This document shows positions 51,924 through 60,524 of a stretch of DNA of 64,000 bases, piece by piece. Each line of letters opens with the position of its first letter. The stretch's first letter is position 1. The stretch is from Desulfovibrio desulfuricans (GTDB lineage: Bacteria > Desulfobacterota > Desulfovibrionia > Desulfovibrionales > Desulfovibrionaceae). The stretch is from positions 218,954 to 282,953 of the forward strand of contig NZ_JANFYZ010000002.1 in NCBI RefSeq assembly GCF_024460775.1, written 5' to 3'. A program made the position numbers and the translations under genes. The notes under the pieces are model-generated. The model made no database searches and was not told the DNA's origin. It worked only from the letters and a program-made list of their open reading frames with translations.

Positions 51924-53966
51924 CTAGGAACCGCTGTGCCCGTTGCCGTTCCCATTGCTCATGGAGGCAATGGTCTCGCGCAGGTCGGCGGCCATCTGGG
52001 CCACCTCGCGGGCGGTGACGCCAAGCTCCGTCATGGCGTTGGAAATATCCAGCGCAATGGAATCAACCGTGCCGATGTTGCCGTTGATTTCTTCAGAAGC
52101 GGCGGACTGCTTTTCAGCCGTAGTGGCGATTATGCCGATCATGTCGGCGGTCTGCATGACCTGGGTGACAATTTCCTGCAAGGCTTCACCCGCCTGCGTC
52201 ACAAGCTCCACACCCTGCTGTACGCTGGCGTCAGTTTCGTCCATCAGCGCAATATTGCTCTGGGCGCTGTCCTGAATGCCCTTGACGGCGGAAGAGACTT
52301 CCATGGTGGCTTGCATGGTTTTTTCCGCCAGTTTGCGCACTTCATCGGCAACCACGGCAAATCCGCGCCCTGCCTCGCCAGCGCGGGCGGCTTCAATGGC
52401 GGCGTTAAGGGCCAGCAGGTTTGTCTGGTCGGCAATATCGCTGATGATGCCAAGGATTTTGCCCACGTCCTGCGCCTTGCTGCCAAGATCGTGCAGCCCC
52501 GTGCTCATGGTTGTGGTGTGCTTGCGTACATCGGCTATGGCCTCAATGGACTGGTCGGTGATCTTCTGGCCGCTCTGGGCGCGCTGCCGGGCCTGATCAG
52601 CATTGCCCGAGGCATCGCCAGCGTTGCGCGCCACATCCACTATGGAGGCGTTCATGGCTTCGATGGCGGTGGCGGTTTCGCGTATCCTGTTTTGCTGGTT
52701 GGCTGTGCCTTCGCTGGTATGGCCGATGCGTTCCAGCAATTGGTCGGATATATGGGCAAGGTGGGTGGCAATTTCGCCTGCATTTTCCGCCACCCTGGCG
52801 ACCATGGCGCCGTTCTTTTCAATCTGGCGCTGATTTTTTCTGATTTCGGTAATGTCGTTCCAGAAAGTCACCGACCCCATGAGAGTATTATCCATGTCAA
52901 AAAAGGGCGTGGCAGTCACCGTGACATAGCGCAGGTTGCCTTTTTCCGTTGGGAGTTCACGCTCGGCCACAAATTTTTTGCGGTGCAGCACGGCGCGCAC
53001 TGCGGTGGTTTCGCGATTTTCGTCATTCCACAAAAATTTGCCCGATGTCAGACCGAGAAAACTCTGGGGCTTTGCGGTTTTTTCCAGCAGGTCGCACAGG
53101 TGCTGGTTAAGCCAGAGAATTTTTTTGTCCGCGCCAATGATCAGGCAGGGGGCGGCAATGCCGTTGAGCACGCCTTCTGAAAAGCCAAGCTTGTCTTTGA
53201 GTTGCGCCACCATTTTGCCAATGTCGGTGGAAAGCGTGGCAAGTTCGTCCTTACCCTGCTGGTCAAACTCCACGGCAAGGTTGCCTGCGGCTACCTGCCC
53301 GGCATTGGCAACAAGCCGCGAAATCCGGCGAATGAGAAAATGGCGGATCGCCAGCACCGTAAAGGCAATGAGAGCCAGCAGGCCCACAGCCCCCATGATG
53401 GACGAGCGCAGCAACTGGTTTTCCATGGCGGTCCAGGCGTTGGTGACGTCAAGTTTCATCACCAGCTGGCCGAGGATTGGTTCAGATTCGCCGTGGCAGT
53501 GATAGCACCTGCGCTGGTTGGCTATGGAAAAAACGCTGCCCAGAATTTTTTTACCGTTCTGGTCAATAAAAATGGCTTCCTCAATGGGCTGTTTGAGGCC
53601 GCGCACATGCAGGCCCGCCAGCTCCTTGTCCGCTTCAACCGCTGCAAAATCCTTGCGCAGGGTGGTGTCGTCCGTACTGTAAGTGATATTGCCCGCGTAG
53701 GAGGTCATGTAAGCGGTAATATGCCCGAATTTGCTTTTGATCTTGCTGAATTCGTCGGCTGTTCCCTTGTTGTCGCCCACGATCATGGGCTTTTCAATGC
53801 CCATATAGATCAGCCCTGTTTCCATATGCGCGCTGGAGCGGATTTCATCAGTCATAAGCTTTTTAACCCCGGCATATTCCAGGGTCATTATGCAGCTTAT
53901 GACGAGAAAAGTAATAGTGACAATGGATACAGTAATTTTGAAATTAAGCGATCTGGATAAAAGCAT
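51924..53966 (-). CDS. DcrA-like methyl-accepting chemotaxis protein with periplasmic c-heme and PAS domain
   Basis: 680 aa. TM1 is about 11-30. The periplasmic sensor region (31-185) holds a covalent-heme motif CYHCH at 154-158. TM2 is about 188-208, followed by HAMP, a PAS domain (about 275-375), and the MA signalling domain with the conserved [18 protein letters not shown] tip. This architecture matches DcrA, a heme-containing redox/oxygen chemoreceptor of Desulfovibrio. It lies 13 bp after a tetraheme cytochrome gene, which may feed its heme. Confidence 0.93.
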   Translation of the reverse strand: MLLSRSLNFKITVSIVTITFLVISCIMTLEYAGVKKLMTDEIRSSAHMETGLIYMGIEKPMIVGDNKGTADEFSKIKSKFGHITAYMTSYAGNITYSTDDTTLRKDFAAVEADKELAGLHVRGLKQPIEEAIFIDQNGKKILGSVFSIANQRRCYHCHGESEPILGQLVMKLDVTNAWTAMENQLLRSSIMGAVGLLALIAFTVLAIRHFLIRRISRLVANAGQVAAGNLAVEFDQQGKDELATLSTDIGKMVAQLKDKLGFSEGVLNGIAAPCLIIGADKKILWLNQHLCDLLEKTAKPQSFLGLTSGKFLWNDENRETTAVRAVLHRKKFVAERELPTEKGNLRYVTVTATPFFDMDNTLMGSVTFWNDITEIRKNQRQIEKNGAMVARVAENAGEIATHLAHISDQLLERIGHTSEGTANQQNRIRETATAIEAMNASIVDVARNAGDASGNADQARQRAQSGQKITDQSIEAIADVRKHTTTMSTGLHDLGSKAQDVGKILGIISDIADQTNLLALNAAIEAARAGEAGRGFAVVADEVRKLAEKTMQATMEVSSAVKGIQDSAQSNIALMDETDASVQQGVELVTQAGEALQEIVTQVMQTADMIGIIATTAEKQSAASEEINGNIGTVDSIALDISNAMTELGVTAREVAQMAADLRETIASMSNGNGNGHSGS

Positions 53967-53979
53967 TGCTACCCCCGAG

Positions 53980-54453
53980 CTAGTGCGCGCCGGAAAAGAT
54001 CAGTGGCTTGAATTTGAAATCCTGAATCCGCTCGGAATTATGGCATGCCGTGCAGGTTTCCACGGCAGGCTTTCTGCTGATGGATTGAGGGTCCTGATTT
54101 TCCGCATGTTCGCTGCCTGGCCCGTGGCAGGTTTCGCAACCAACATCGGCCAGCTCGGGCGTTGTTTCTATGCTTTTGAATCCGCCCTTGTTGTAGCCAG
54201 TGGTGTGACATTCGTAGCATTTTTGAAGCTCGTGCTCCTTGAGCTTGGGCTTCATGATGGCTATAGAATTCCATGAATGGGCTTTTTTGGAATGCTTGAT
54301 AAAAGAATTGTACTGCTCTTCATGGCATGGAGCGCAGTTTTTAGAACCAATGTAGGTTTTAGTGTTGTCTGCATTGCCTGCCTGAACAAAAAATAGCTGA
54401 ATAAATGCTAAAAATAAGGCTGAAAGTAAACATTTTTTAAATAAATACAGCAT
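53980..54453 (-). CDS. Tetraheme c-type cytochrome (c554-like)
   Basis: 157 aa. A signal peptide (about 1-27) precedes four CxxCH motifs: CAPCH, CYECH, CETCH and CTACH. The spacing and [13 protein letters not shown] resemble the cytochrome c554 family. Codon use is more AT-rich than the neighbours. It is transcribed together with the heme chemoreceptor. It could be that receptor's redox partner; this is inferred from operon position. Confidence 0.9.
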   Translation of the reverse strand: MLYLFKKCLLSALFLAFIQLFFVQAGNADNTKTYIGSKNCAPCHEEQYNSFIKHSKKAHSWNSIAIMKPKLKEHELQKCYECHTTGYNKGGFKSIETTPELADVGCETCHGPGSEHAENQDPQSISRKPAVETCTACHNSERIQDFKFKPLIFSGAH

Positions 54454-54459
54454 TATCAC

Positions 54460-55293
54460 GTTCTCTTTGATGGTTGTTTTTGCAGCCAGCCAGGAGCGCC
54501 AGTGAGGAGCGGAGACTTTGTCACTTCAAAAAACGTAAACCATGAATCGTGAATCAGTGCGGAAACCCTATACCCTTGCGCAGGGGAATGCCGCAGCAAC
54601 GCAGAGCCTTTCGGCATGTTTTAGTAAATGATTATGCCATGTTTTGATTTCATGCGTTTTTTTTCATTTTTCATCGGTGATGATCAGGCCAAAGCCGCAC
54701 CCTGGCCTGAAGGAGATGCAGACTCTATAATGCAAATTTTTTATGTTATTATACCCATGAATTTGAAAATTGCACTCACTGGTCAAGCAATGAATAAGCT
54801 GAAAAGCGATAATAGTATTATTTATGGATAATTTTTTTAAACATAAAAAAATACTTTATTGGTTAGCATTGGCGATTTTCTAAAATAGCGCTGAAAATAA
54901 GCATATTTTTGAGTAGTTAGCACAAAAAAATTTTAAAGTGAATAGACTCCCGAAAACAGGCAAGATCATGCCATGAACATCATGATAGTAAAGTTGCAAT
55001 ATGTAAAATTTTTTTATGCAATACATAAAGTTTTTGGCACATCATTGATTGAACACTGCTATCTTGCATCATTTGATAACAAAATGTGTATAGAACTCTT
55101 TTTGCTTTTTATACGAAAGCCATGGAATACAAATCAGGGGCGCGGGTATGGTACGTACGCGTGGAGGGCTCATGCTGGAGAAATGAACCTCCGCATGGAT
55201 ATTGACTGAATTGATGCAGATTCTGGGGAATGGTTGATGGGGGGATGGCCTGACCTGACCGTATATGTTGCGACGGCCCGTGCCTGAAAGGGA
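54460..55293. other. AT-rich intergenic region without convincing genes
   Basis: About 830 bp. Short open frames (54628-54831, 54973-55209) have no ribosome sites, no recognisable domain and AT-driven composition, so they are not called. A potentially structured segment lies near 54556-54620. The left part should hold the promoter of the cytochrome-chemoreceptor operon. Confidence 0.6.
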
Positions 55294-55725
55294 TCAGGCT
55301 TTGAGGGGCAGGGCTGCGCGCAGTTCGTTTACGCCAGCGAGGGTTACGGAGCTCAGCGCAACGATTTGCGTTGTCCCTGCGCTGTGCAGAAAGCGCCTTG
55401 CGCGTTCCGTGTTGGCTGCGTCCATGTCTGTCTTGCTGATGACGCCAACGACGGTGCGGTTGAATATGCGGGCAAAACCCGGCGGGAAGGCGGAGGTTGG
55501 GCGGGTGGCGTCCTGCACAAAAAGAATGGCCGCGCATTCCGTGGCCAGGGTAATCAGGGCGCAGTAAAAACGGCGGTTTTCCAGAAATTCCGGCGGGGGA
55601 AAAACAAATTCTCCGGCATATTCCACGGCCATGGTACGCCGCAGATCCGGTACGGTGCAGCCAAGCAGGCGGGCAACGGTGCGTCTGCCCACCCCCCGTT
55701 CGCCCATAAGCATAATACGGCGCAC
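55294..55725 (-). CDS. EutP/PduV family microcompartment protein with degenerate P-loop
   Basis: 143 aa. MRRIMLMGERGVGRRT aligns with the P-loop start of EutP (G-x4-G-K-S/T), but the catalytic lysine is Arg14 and the next residue Arg15. VISKTDMD serves as the NKxD-like base-recognition motif. The start is GTG with AGGT upstream, 7 nt after eutS. EutP proteins are acetate-kinase or GTPase-like; here ATP/GTP hydrolysis is doubtful. It is the last gene of the BMC operon. Confidence 0.85.
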   Translation of the reverse strand: MRRIMLMGERGVGRRTVARLLGCTVPDLRRTMAVEYAGEFVFPPPEFLENRRFYCALITLATECAAILFVQDATRPTSAFPPGFARIFNRTVVGVISKTDMDAANTERARRFLHSAGTTQIVALSSVTLAGVNELRAALPLKA

Positions 55726-55732
55726 GGCAGAC

Positions 55733-56080
55733 CTATGACCGGGTGCAATCTGTCAGGGCGTAGTGGAGCACATCGCCAAAATAGCGCAGCACTTCACGCA
55801 GCCCGGCTTCGACGCTGGCCACATCGCCGGTGAGCAGCAGGGAGCCGCCAAACCTGTCCAGAAAGCCGATCTGCACATCGGCGGCCTTGGTGGCGATATC
55901 TGCGGCAATGATCACGCCTTCGCTGGGCGTGATGGTGAGTATGCCGATGGCGTCCGTTGCGCTTTCGTCAAGGCCGAGCTTGAGGGGAATGTCGCGCTGG
56001 GGGCTGGCGATAAGGTGCGCCAGAGTGATCTGCCTGCCGGGCACATACTCCTGTATGACGCGCTGTTTCGCTTCTTCCAT
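55733..56080 (-). CDS. EutS/PduU-type BMC shell protein (circularly permuted)
   Basis: 115 aa. It begins with the EutS signature [21 protein letters not shown] and continues [45 protein letters not shown], forming a hexameric shell tile with a beta-barrel over the pore. An intercistronic gap with two hairpins separates it from the upstream PduT-like gene. The N-terminal extension proposed by longer frames is not family sequence. Confidence 0.95.
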   Translation of the reverse strand: MEEAKQRVIQEYVPGRQITLAHLIASPQRDIPLKLGLDESATDAIGILTITPSEGVIIAADIATKAADVQIGFLDRFGGSLLLTGDVASVEAGLREVLRYFGDVLHYALTDCTRS

Positions 56081-56119
56081 GGTGCGGCTGCCTGTTTGCT
56101 TGAGGGAATGTTGATGGGC

Positions 56120-56144
56120 GCGCGGGGAGTCTGGCTCCCCGCGC
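56120..56144 (-). other. GC-rich intercistronic hairpin before eutS
   Basis: Perfect 10-bp stem GCGCGGGGAG/CTCCCCGCGC with a 5-nt loop and no T tract. Probably an mRNA processing or stability element rather than a terminator. Confidence 0.5.
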
Positions 56145-56181
56145 AAGGGGTTGCCCGAGAGTAAACTGGTTAGAGCATTTC

Positions 56182-56210
56182 AACTTTGGAATGCTTCACA
56201 TTTCAAAGTT
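56182..56210 (-). other. Intercistronic hairpin after the PduT-like gene
   Basis: 12-bp stem AACTTTGGAATG/CATTTCAAAGTT (one G-U pair) with a 5-nt loop and no T tract, 10 bp after the gene's stop. Confidence 0.5.
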
Positions 56211-56219
56211 CATCTGCTT

Positions 56220-56771
56220 CTAGAGCAACTGCTTTTTGAGATCGTCGCTGGGCGAGGGTATCACAATCTTGCTGACCACCGGGCCGCCGTCCGTCACGTT
56301 GGCCGCACCAGCGTCCACGGATGACTGCACGGCGCTGACCTCGCCCGTCATGAGCACAAAGGCTTTGCCGCCCAGGCCCGCAGAAAGGCGCAGTTCCACA
56401 AGGTGCACATCGCCAGCCTTGGCTGCGGCATCCGCCGCCAGCACGCAGGAGGCTGCGGTATATGTTTCAATAATGCCGAGAGCGTTGATCTTTTCCCTGA
56501 TGGCGGTGCCGTTCATGGCTGGGATGACGCTTTCGTGCACGTTGGGGATGATAAAGGAATCCACCACCAGATCCGCGCCCAGGTGCAACCCGGTCTGCAC
56601 GGAGCTGGTCACGGCTCCGGTATCGCCGGTGATGACCACAAGATAACGGCCAGGGCAGGTGGGGCGGGAGATAACCAGCTCCACATTGGCGGCTTTGACC
56701 ATTTCGTCCGCCGTCTGAATGCCCACGCCGATGCTGTTCAGTTCCACACAGCCAATAGTGCGTAATTTCAT
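56220..56771 (-). CDS. PduT-like trimeric shell protein (BMC-T) with Fe-S cysteine
   Basis: 183 aa with two BMC domains. In SRPTCPGRYLVVITGD, Cys39 corresponds to the cysteine of PduT that ligates a [4Fe-4S] cluster at the trimer axis. PduT carries electrons across the shell to PduS, whose gene lies immediately upstream. The start is placed at MKLRTIG with AGGTGAG upstream. Confidence 0.93.
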   Translation of the reverse strand: MKLRTIGCVELNSIGVGIQTADEMVKAANVELVISRPTCPGRYLVVITGDTGAVTSSVQTGLHLGADLVVDSFIIPNVHESVIPAMNGTAIREKINALGIIETYTAASCVLAADAAAKAGDVHLVELRLSAGLGGKAFVLMTGEVSAVQSSVDAGAANVTDGGPVVSKIVIPSPSDDLKKQLL

Positions 56772-56788
56772 GCCGCTCACCTGTTGCC

Positions 56789-58114
56789 TCACGCCTTGAT
56801 GGTTATGATGCCGTTTTCAACGGCAGTGACCACGCCGTCAATGCTGGCGTGTACGCGCGCACCCATGGCCCCTTCGGGAATTTCACCGATGAGGTCGCCT
56901 GTTTTGACGTGATCGCCCGCATGCACCACGGCAAGAGCGGGCGCGCCTATGTGCTGGCGCAGGGGAATACGCACTTCCGAAGGCGTGTAGTCGCCTGCAA
57001 AGTGCGGGTGCGCTTCATAACCCGCAAGGCCAAGCCTGCTTACAAGGCGGCTGGTGGGAATCCTGCGCTCGTCGCGGAAACGCGAGGCCACAAGGGGTTC
57101 GCCCCTGTTTTCCCACTTGACCCCGGCGGCCATGAGTTCCTTTTTGAGCTGCGCGTTCACTTCCCTGGGCGAAAGGCCCATGGGGCAGGCGAACTTTTCG
57201 CAGATGCCGCATTCGGAGCAGAGCAGGGCCTCGCGCGCAATGGGCGAATCCACGGCCTGCCCGTCAAGCACGCGCATAAGCCGGTGCGGGTGCAGGCTGT
57301 GACCAAGCAACTGCCGGGGGCAAAGATCGGTACACTGCGAGCACTGACAGCAAATGGTGTTGGTAAGGCGTTTGACCGTGTGCGGGTCCATGACCTTGCG
57401 GCACACCACGTTGTGGTCGGGCGGCAGTACAAGGAGGCCGCTTGTGGTTTTGGTGACGGGCTGATCCGTATCGGGCAGCACGCGGCCCATCATGGGGCCG
57501 CCGTCCACCACGCGGTATTCGTCAATGGTCGGCCCGCCCGCAAATTGCAGCACCTCGGCAACACGCGTACCCACCGGCACGCGCACCACCATGGGCTTGC
57601 GCACCTCGCACCCCACGGTGAGGTAGCGGTGGGTCACAGGTTTGCCGTCCAGCGCGTGGGCCACATTGCAGAGCGATTCCACATTGCTTACCACTGCGCC
57701 GATCTGCAAAGGAATGCCGCGCTCGGGCACAATGCCGCCAAGCACTTCATAGACCATCACCTGCTCGTCGCCAGCGGGGTAGAAGTCGCCCAGTTCAAAG
57801 GCCTCGATGCGGCCCTTGCCAAGGCGGGCAACGCCTTCGCGTACACTCTGCATGGCGTGGGCGTGTTTGCCCTTGAGGCAGATGACGCCACGCCCGGCCC
57901 CTGTGCAATCCATCATGGCCTCGAGGCCGCGCACCAGAGTGTCCACCTGTGTTTCCATCAGATACGGATCGCTCATCAGCAGCGGTTCGCACGAAGCCCC
58001 GTTGACCAGCACCGTCTGCGCGGCGGCGTCGGCCTTGACGTGCGTGGGCAGGCCTGCGCCGCCCGCACCTACCACGCCAGCCGCGCGAATGGCGTCAACA
58101 ATTGGTTTTCCCAT
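56789..58114 (-). CDS. PduS-like RnfC/SLBB iron-sulfur flavoprotein
   Basis: 441 aa. It has GGAGLPTHVKAD and VNGASCEPLLMSDPYLM (RnfC-like NADH/FMN region), an SLBB segment, and two ferredoxin clusters CCQCSQCTDLCP and CSECGICEKFACP. PduS reoxidises NADH or relays electrons at the BMC; with PduT it may connect the lumen with the cytosol. The C-terminus has a lipoyl-like domain (AVVHAGDHVKTGDLIGEIPEGAMGA). Start ATG 58114 follows GAGAGGACATC. Confidence 0.92.
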   Translation of the reverse strand: MGKPIVDAIRAAGVVGAGGAGLPTHVKADAAAQTVLVNGASCEPLLMSDPYLMETQVDTLVRGLEAMMDCTGAGRGVICLKGKHAHAMQSVREGVARLGKGRIEAFELGDFYPAGDEQVMVYEVLGGIVPERGIPLQIGAVVSNVESLCNVAHALDGKPVTHRYLTVGCEVRKPMVVRVPVGTRVAEVLQFAGGPTIDEYRVVDGGPMMGRVLPDTDQPVTKTTSGLLVLPPDHNVVCRKVMDPHTVKRLTNTICCQCSQCTDLCPRQLLGHSLHPHRLMRVLDGQAVDSPIAREALLCSECGICEKFACPMGLSPREVNAQLKKELMAAGVKWENRGEPLVASRFRDERRIPTSRLVSRLGLAGYEAHPHFAGDYTPSEVRIPLRQHIGAPALAVVHAGDHVKTGDLIGEIPEGAMGARVHASIDGVVTAVENGIITIKA

Positions 58115-58315
58115 GATGTCCTCTCACTGGAATTATCGCAAAGCGGGCCGCCAGAGCATTTCACTCCTGAAATGTTCGCTTGCGACAGGCAAAGCCTGCC
58201 TGCTCGCATTTCGTGGCAAGGATTTTCAGGAAAACCCCTGCAGAGCAGTTACCCCATTTCTTTCGTAAACTGCCCTAACCGCACCCGCCGCAATCACATA
58301 GCCCGGCTTCAGGCT

Positions 58316-58600
58316 TTACTTGCACTTGGGCAGAATCATTTCCACTTCTTCATGGGGGCGGGGGATAACGTGCACGCTCACAAGTTCGCCCACGCGCGAG
58401 GCAGCGGCAGCGCCCGCATCGGTGGCGGCCTTAACAGCGCCCACATCGCCGCGCACCATCACGGTCACCAGACCGGAACCCACCTGTTCGCGACCGATGA
58501 GGGTCACGTTGGCAGCCTTGACCATGGCATCGGCAGCTTCCACAGCGCCAACAAGACCACGGGTTTCAACCATGCCGAGAGCGTCAGTCATTATAGCCAT
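58316..58600 (-). CDS. BMC-H shell protein (first copy)
   Basis: 94 aa hexameric shell tile: [27 protein letters not shown], then the pore loop ERRQ-like text near [11 protein letters not shown] and [12 protein letters not shown]. It is almost identical to the second BMC-H at 62230-62517, with six substitutions between residues 7 and 92. AGGAGATTACA precedes the ATG. A 200-bp gap with small inverted repeats separates it from pduS. Confidence 0.96.
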   Translation of the reverse strand: MAIMTDALGMVETRGLVGAVEAADAMVKAANVTLIGREQVGSGLVTVMVRGDVGAVKAATDAGAAAASRVGELVSVHVIPRPHEEVEMILPKCK

Positions 58601-58639
58601 TGTAATCTCCTTTTATGTTTGCGTATGCGCGGCAGAGGC

Positions 58640-58972
58640 TTAAGCGTGAAGGCTCTTGCCGATCACTGCCACGGTTTCCAGCGTCACCTTCCGCAGTTCG
58701 TCGGGGTCGGTGATGCCATAGTGCTGTTTGATGATGGCGGCCACGCCGATGAGCAGCTCATCGCAGTGTTCGTCATGTCCGTCATGCGCGTGTTGCGCGC
58801 ATTCGCCGTGGCCGCAGTGGTGGGCGGCGGCCTCGTCGTAGCTTATCTGGACGCCGCGCTTGCAAAGTTCATCGCGCGCGCCGGGGGTCAGAATCTTTGC
58901 GGAGTCCATCACAAGCTTGTTGCTGTGGATGAACTGATCAAGATTATCAATGGTTATCAGCGTTTTTCCCAT
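58640..58972 (-). CDS. His/Cys-rich BMC-associated protein of unknown function
   Basis: 110 aa. The N-terminal part ITIDNLDQFI...SAKILTPGARDELCKRGVQI resembles the segment ILTPAARDE found in EutT/EutQ-like proteins. Residues 51-70 hold seven histidines and three cysteines, a likely metal site. The C-terminal part (DELRKVTLETVAVIGKSL) is helical and amphipathic, like an encapsulation peptide. GAGG precedes the ATG. It lies between the BMC-H and BMC-T genes. Confidence 0.75.
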   Translation of the reverse strand: MGKTLITIDNLDQFIHSNKLVMDSAKILTPGARDELCKRGVQISYDEAAAHHCGHGECAQHAHDGHDEHCDELLIGVAAIIKQHYGITDPDELRKVTLETVAVIGKSLHA

Positions 58973-59001
58973 ATGTGCCTCGTTCGTTCCGCAGGCGCGG
59001 G

Positions 59002-59574
59002 TTATTGTTGGGCGTCATTGGCGCTACGCCGCGCCGTGCCCGCCAGCGCGTTGACCACTTCCGGGTCGGGCTGGGGAATGACCACCATACGCATCAGGTT
59101 GTTGCCCAGCACGTCAGCGGCTGCGGCTGCGGCTTCACGCACGGCGGCCACATCGCCTGTCAGCACAAAGTATGACTTGCCGCTAATGCCCTGGCCAAGA
59201 ACCATGCGCATGAGCGACACCTCCGCCTGCTTGACGGCCTTGTCTGCCGCTATGACGCTGTCTGCCGCGTTGCGGCATTCAACAACGCCCAGGGCCGCGC
59301 CGCCGATTTCAGCGGGCATGCGTCGCAGAACATTGAGTACCTGGCTGGACACATTGGAAACAACATAGCTGCCCGCAAGGCGCGCTTCCGTTGCTCTGGC
59401 GGCTTGCACCGAGGCGTCTACCGCCTCTCTGTCTCCCCCCACAAGGATGAGAAAGCGCCCTGCGCACACAACGGAAGCGCGCACCAGCGTGACCGGAGCG
59501 GCCTTGAGCATGATGTCGGCCAGCTCCGCCCCAGCGGCTATGCTGCGGCTGTCCACAATGCCCAGCGTATCCAT
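59002..59574 (-). CDS. Second tandem-domain shell protein (BMC-T) with pore cysteine
   Basis: 190 aa with two BMC domains. ASVVCAGRFLILVGGD places Cys37 at the position of the Fe-S ligand of PduT. GVVECRNAADSVIAADKAVKQAEVSLMRM marks the second domain. This is a distinct paralogue of the PduT-like protein. It starts 3 nt after eutN, with its ribosome site inside eutN. Confidence 0.92.
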   Translation of the reverse strand: MDTLGIVDSRSIAAGAELADIMLKAAPVTLVRASVVCAGRFLILVGGDREAVDASVQAARATEARLAGSYVVSNVSSQVLNVLRRMPAEIGGAALGVVECRNAADSVIAADKAVKQAEVSLMRMVLGQGISGKSYFVLTGDVAAVREAAAAAADVLGNNLMRMVVIPQPDPEVVNALAGTARRSANDAQQ

Positions 59575-59577
59575 GAG

Positions 59578-59865
59578 CTATTCGCTCTCCGGGCTTTTGC
59601 CCATCATTTCTTCCTGATCCAGAATGCCCACAATGGCTGCATCAACAGGGGATTCCTGATTGTACAGAGCCTTGCGGGCCGGGCTGCCGGTGGTGATAAG
59701 CACGCGTTCGCCAATACCGGCTCCCACGCAGTCCACCGCCACAAAACTTTCGGCCAGCCTGTTGTGGGCGAGGTCAAGGCGCTGTACCACCATGAGCTTG
59801 AGCCCGTTGAGGGAATCTTCCTTTCGCGTGGCCCATACGTTACCGACGACAATGCCTATCAGCAT
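59578..59865 (-). CDS. eutN: EutN/CcmL-type BMC vertex pentamer
   Basis: 95 aa. MLIGIVVGNVWATRKEDSLNGLKLMVVQ and VDCVGAGIGERVLITTGSPAR are the pentamer family signature; it caps the shell vertices. It lies 7 nt after the PduM-like gene. Confidence 0.95.
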   Translation of the reverse strand: MLIGIVVGNVWATRKEDSLNGLKLMVVQRLDLAHNRLAESFVAVDCVGAGIGERVLITTGSPARKALYNQESPVDAAIVGILDQEEMMGKSPESE

Positions 59866-59872
59866 GCGACAC

Positions 59873-60466
59873 CTACAGATCTTTCAGAATGGTCATGTTG
59901 CGTTCCACCGCCGCATCCTGCGCCAGCGGTGTTACAACGGCCCCTTGGGGAGCACGCAGGGTGCGCGCGCCCGTTGCGGCGGCCTCGGCCACATGGTTTG
60001 CGGTTATAAGACAATCGCGCGTGCGCGACGCCTCCGGCGCGGCCTCGACGAGTTCCGTCAGGCCAAAGGCCGCAAGCCGCGCTTCATATTCTTCATACAG
60101 GCGCAAAAGCGCGTCCGGGGCAGTGGCGGCGTGTGCGCGGTAAGCAAAGCCAAGGGTGCGCACCTGTTTGCCCTGCAAGAGCAGGTCAAGCACTTCGCGC
60201 TGGGCAAGGCTTGAGCCGCGCCCAAGCGCCAGATCCGCCATATCCGGGCAGGAAAGCTCAGGCAGGATGTAGAGGACCGGTTCCTGCCCGGCGCTCTGCC
60301 CCTGAAAGCACACCTGCATGGCGCTGCCGAGGCGCTTTTCCACCTGGCGGGCGAGGGCTTCGTCCCTGGGGGCCAGCACCTGAGCCACGGATGCGGGCCT
60401 GGTATCAAGCTGATCCAGCACGGCCCGCACCACGGCGGTAATAAGTGTGTTCAGTTCCACGGGCAT
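59873..60466 (-). CDS. PduM-like BMC assembly protein
   Basis: 197 aa. The C-terminal half (TGARTLRAPQGAVVTPLAQDAAVERNMTILKDL) resembles the end of PduM (VVVHRKCIVTAMARDAANARNI), a protein needed for shell assembly. The N-terminus starts with an amphipathic helix (ELNTLITAVVRAVLDQL) typical of encapsulation peptides. The start is at MPVELN with AGGAG 8 nt upstream. Confidence 0.75.
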   Translation of the reverse strand: MPVELNTLITAVVRAVLDQLDTRPASVAQVLAPRDEALARQVEKRLGSAMQVCFQGQSAGQEPVLYILPELSCPDMADLALGRGSSLAQREVLDLLLQGKQVRTLGFAYRAHAATAPDALLRLYEEYEARLAAFGLTELVEAAPEASRTRDCLITANHVAEAAATGARTLRAPQGAVVTPLAQDAAVERNMTILKDL

Positions 60467-60524
60467 AGGCCGCGCTCCTATAATCATTTAAGGCTTTGAA
60501 TTATATTCGTAAAAGCAAAATGCT

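Noticed and set aside
54628..55209. Short open frames in the AT-rich gap
   Set aside because: No ribosome sites, no domains, and composition explained by AT-rich intergenic DNA.
56849..59368. Long plus-strand open frame (839 codons) antisense to the BMC genes
   Set aside because: It lies opposite pduS and shell genes with clear family motifs and ribosome sites, is rich in His/Ala/Arg as antisense frames of GC-rich genes are, and has no recognisable domain.
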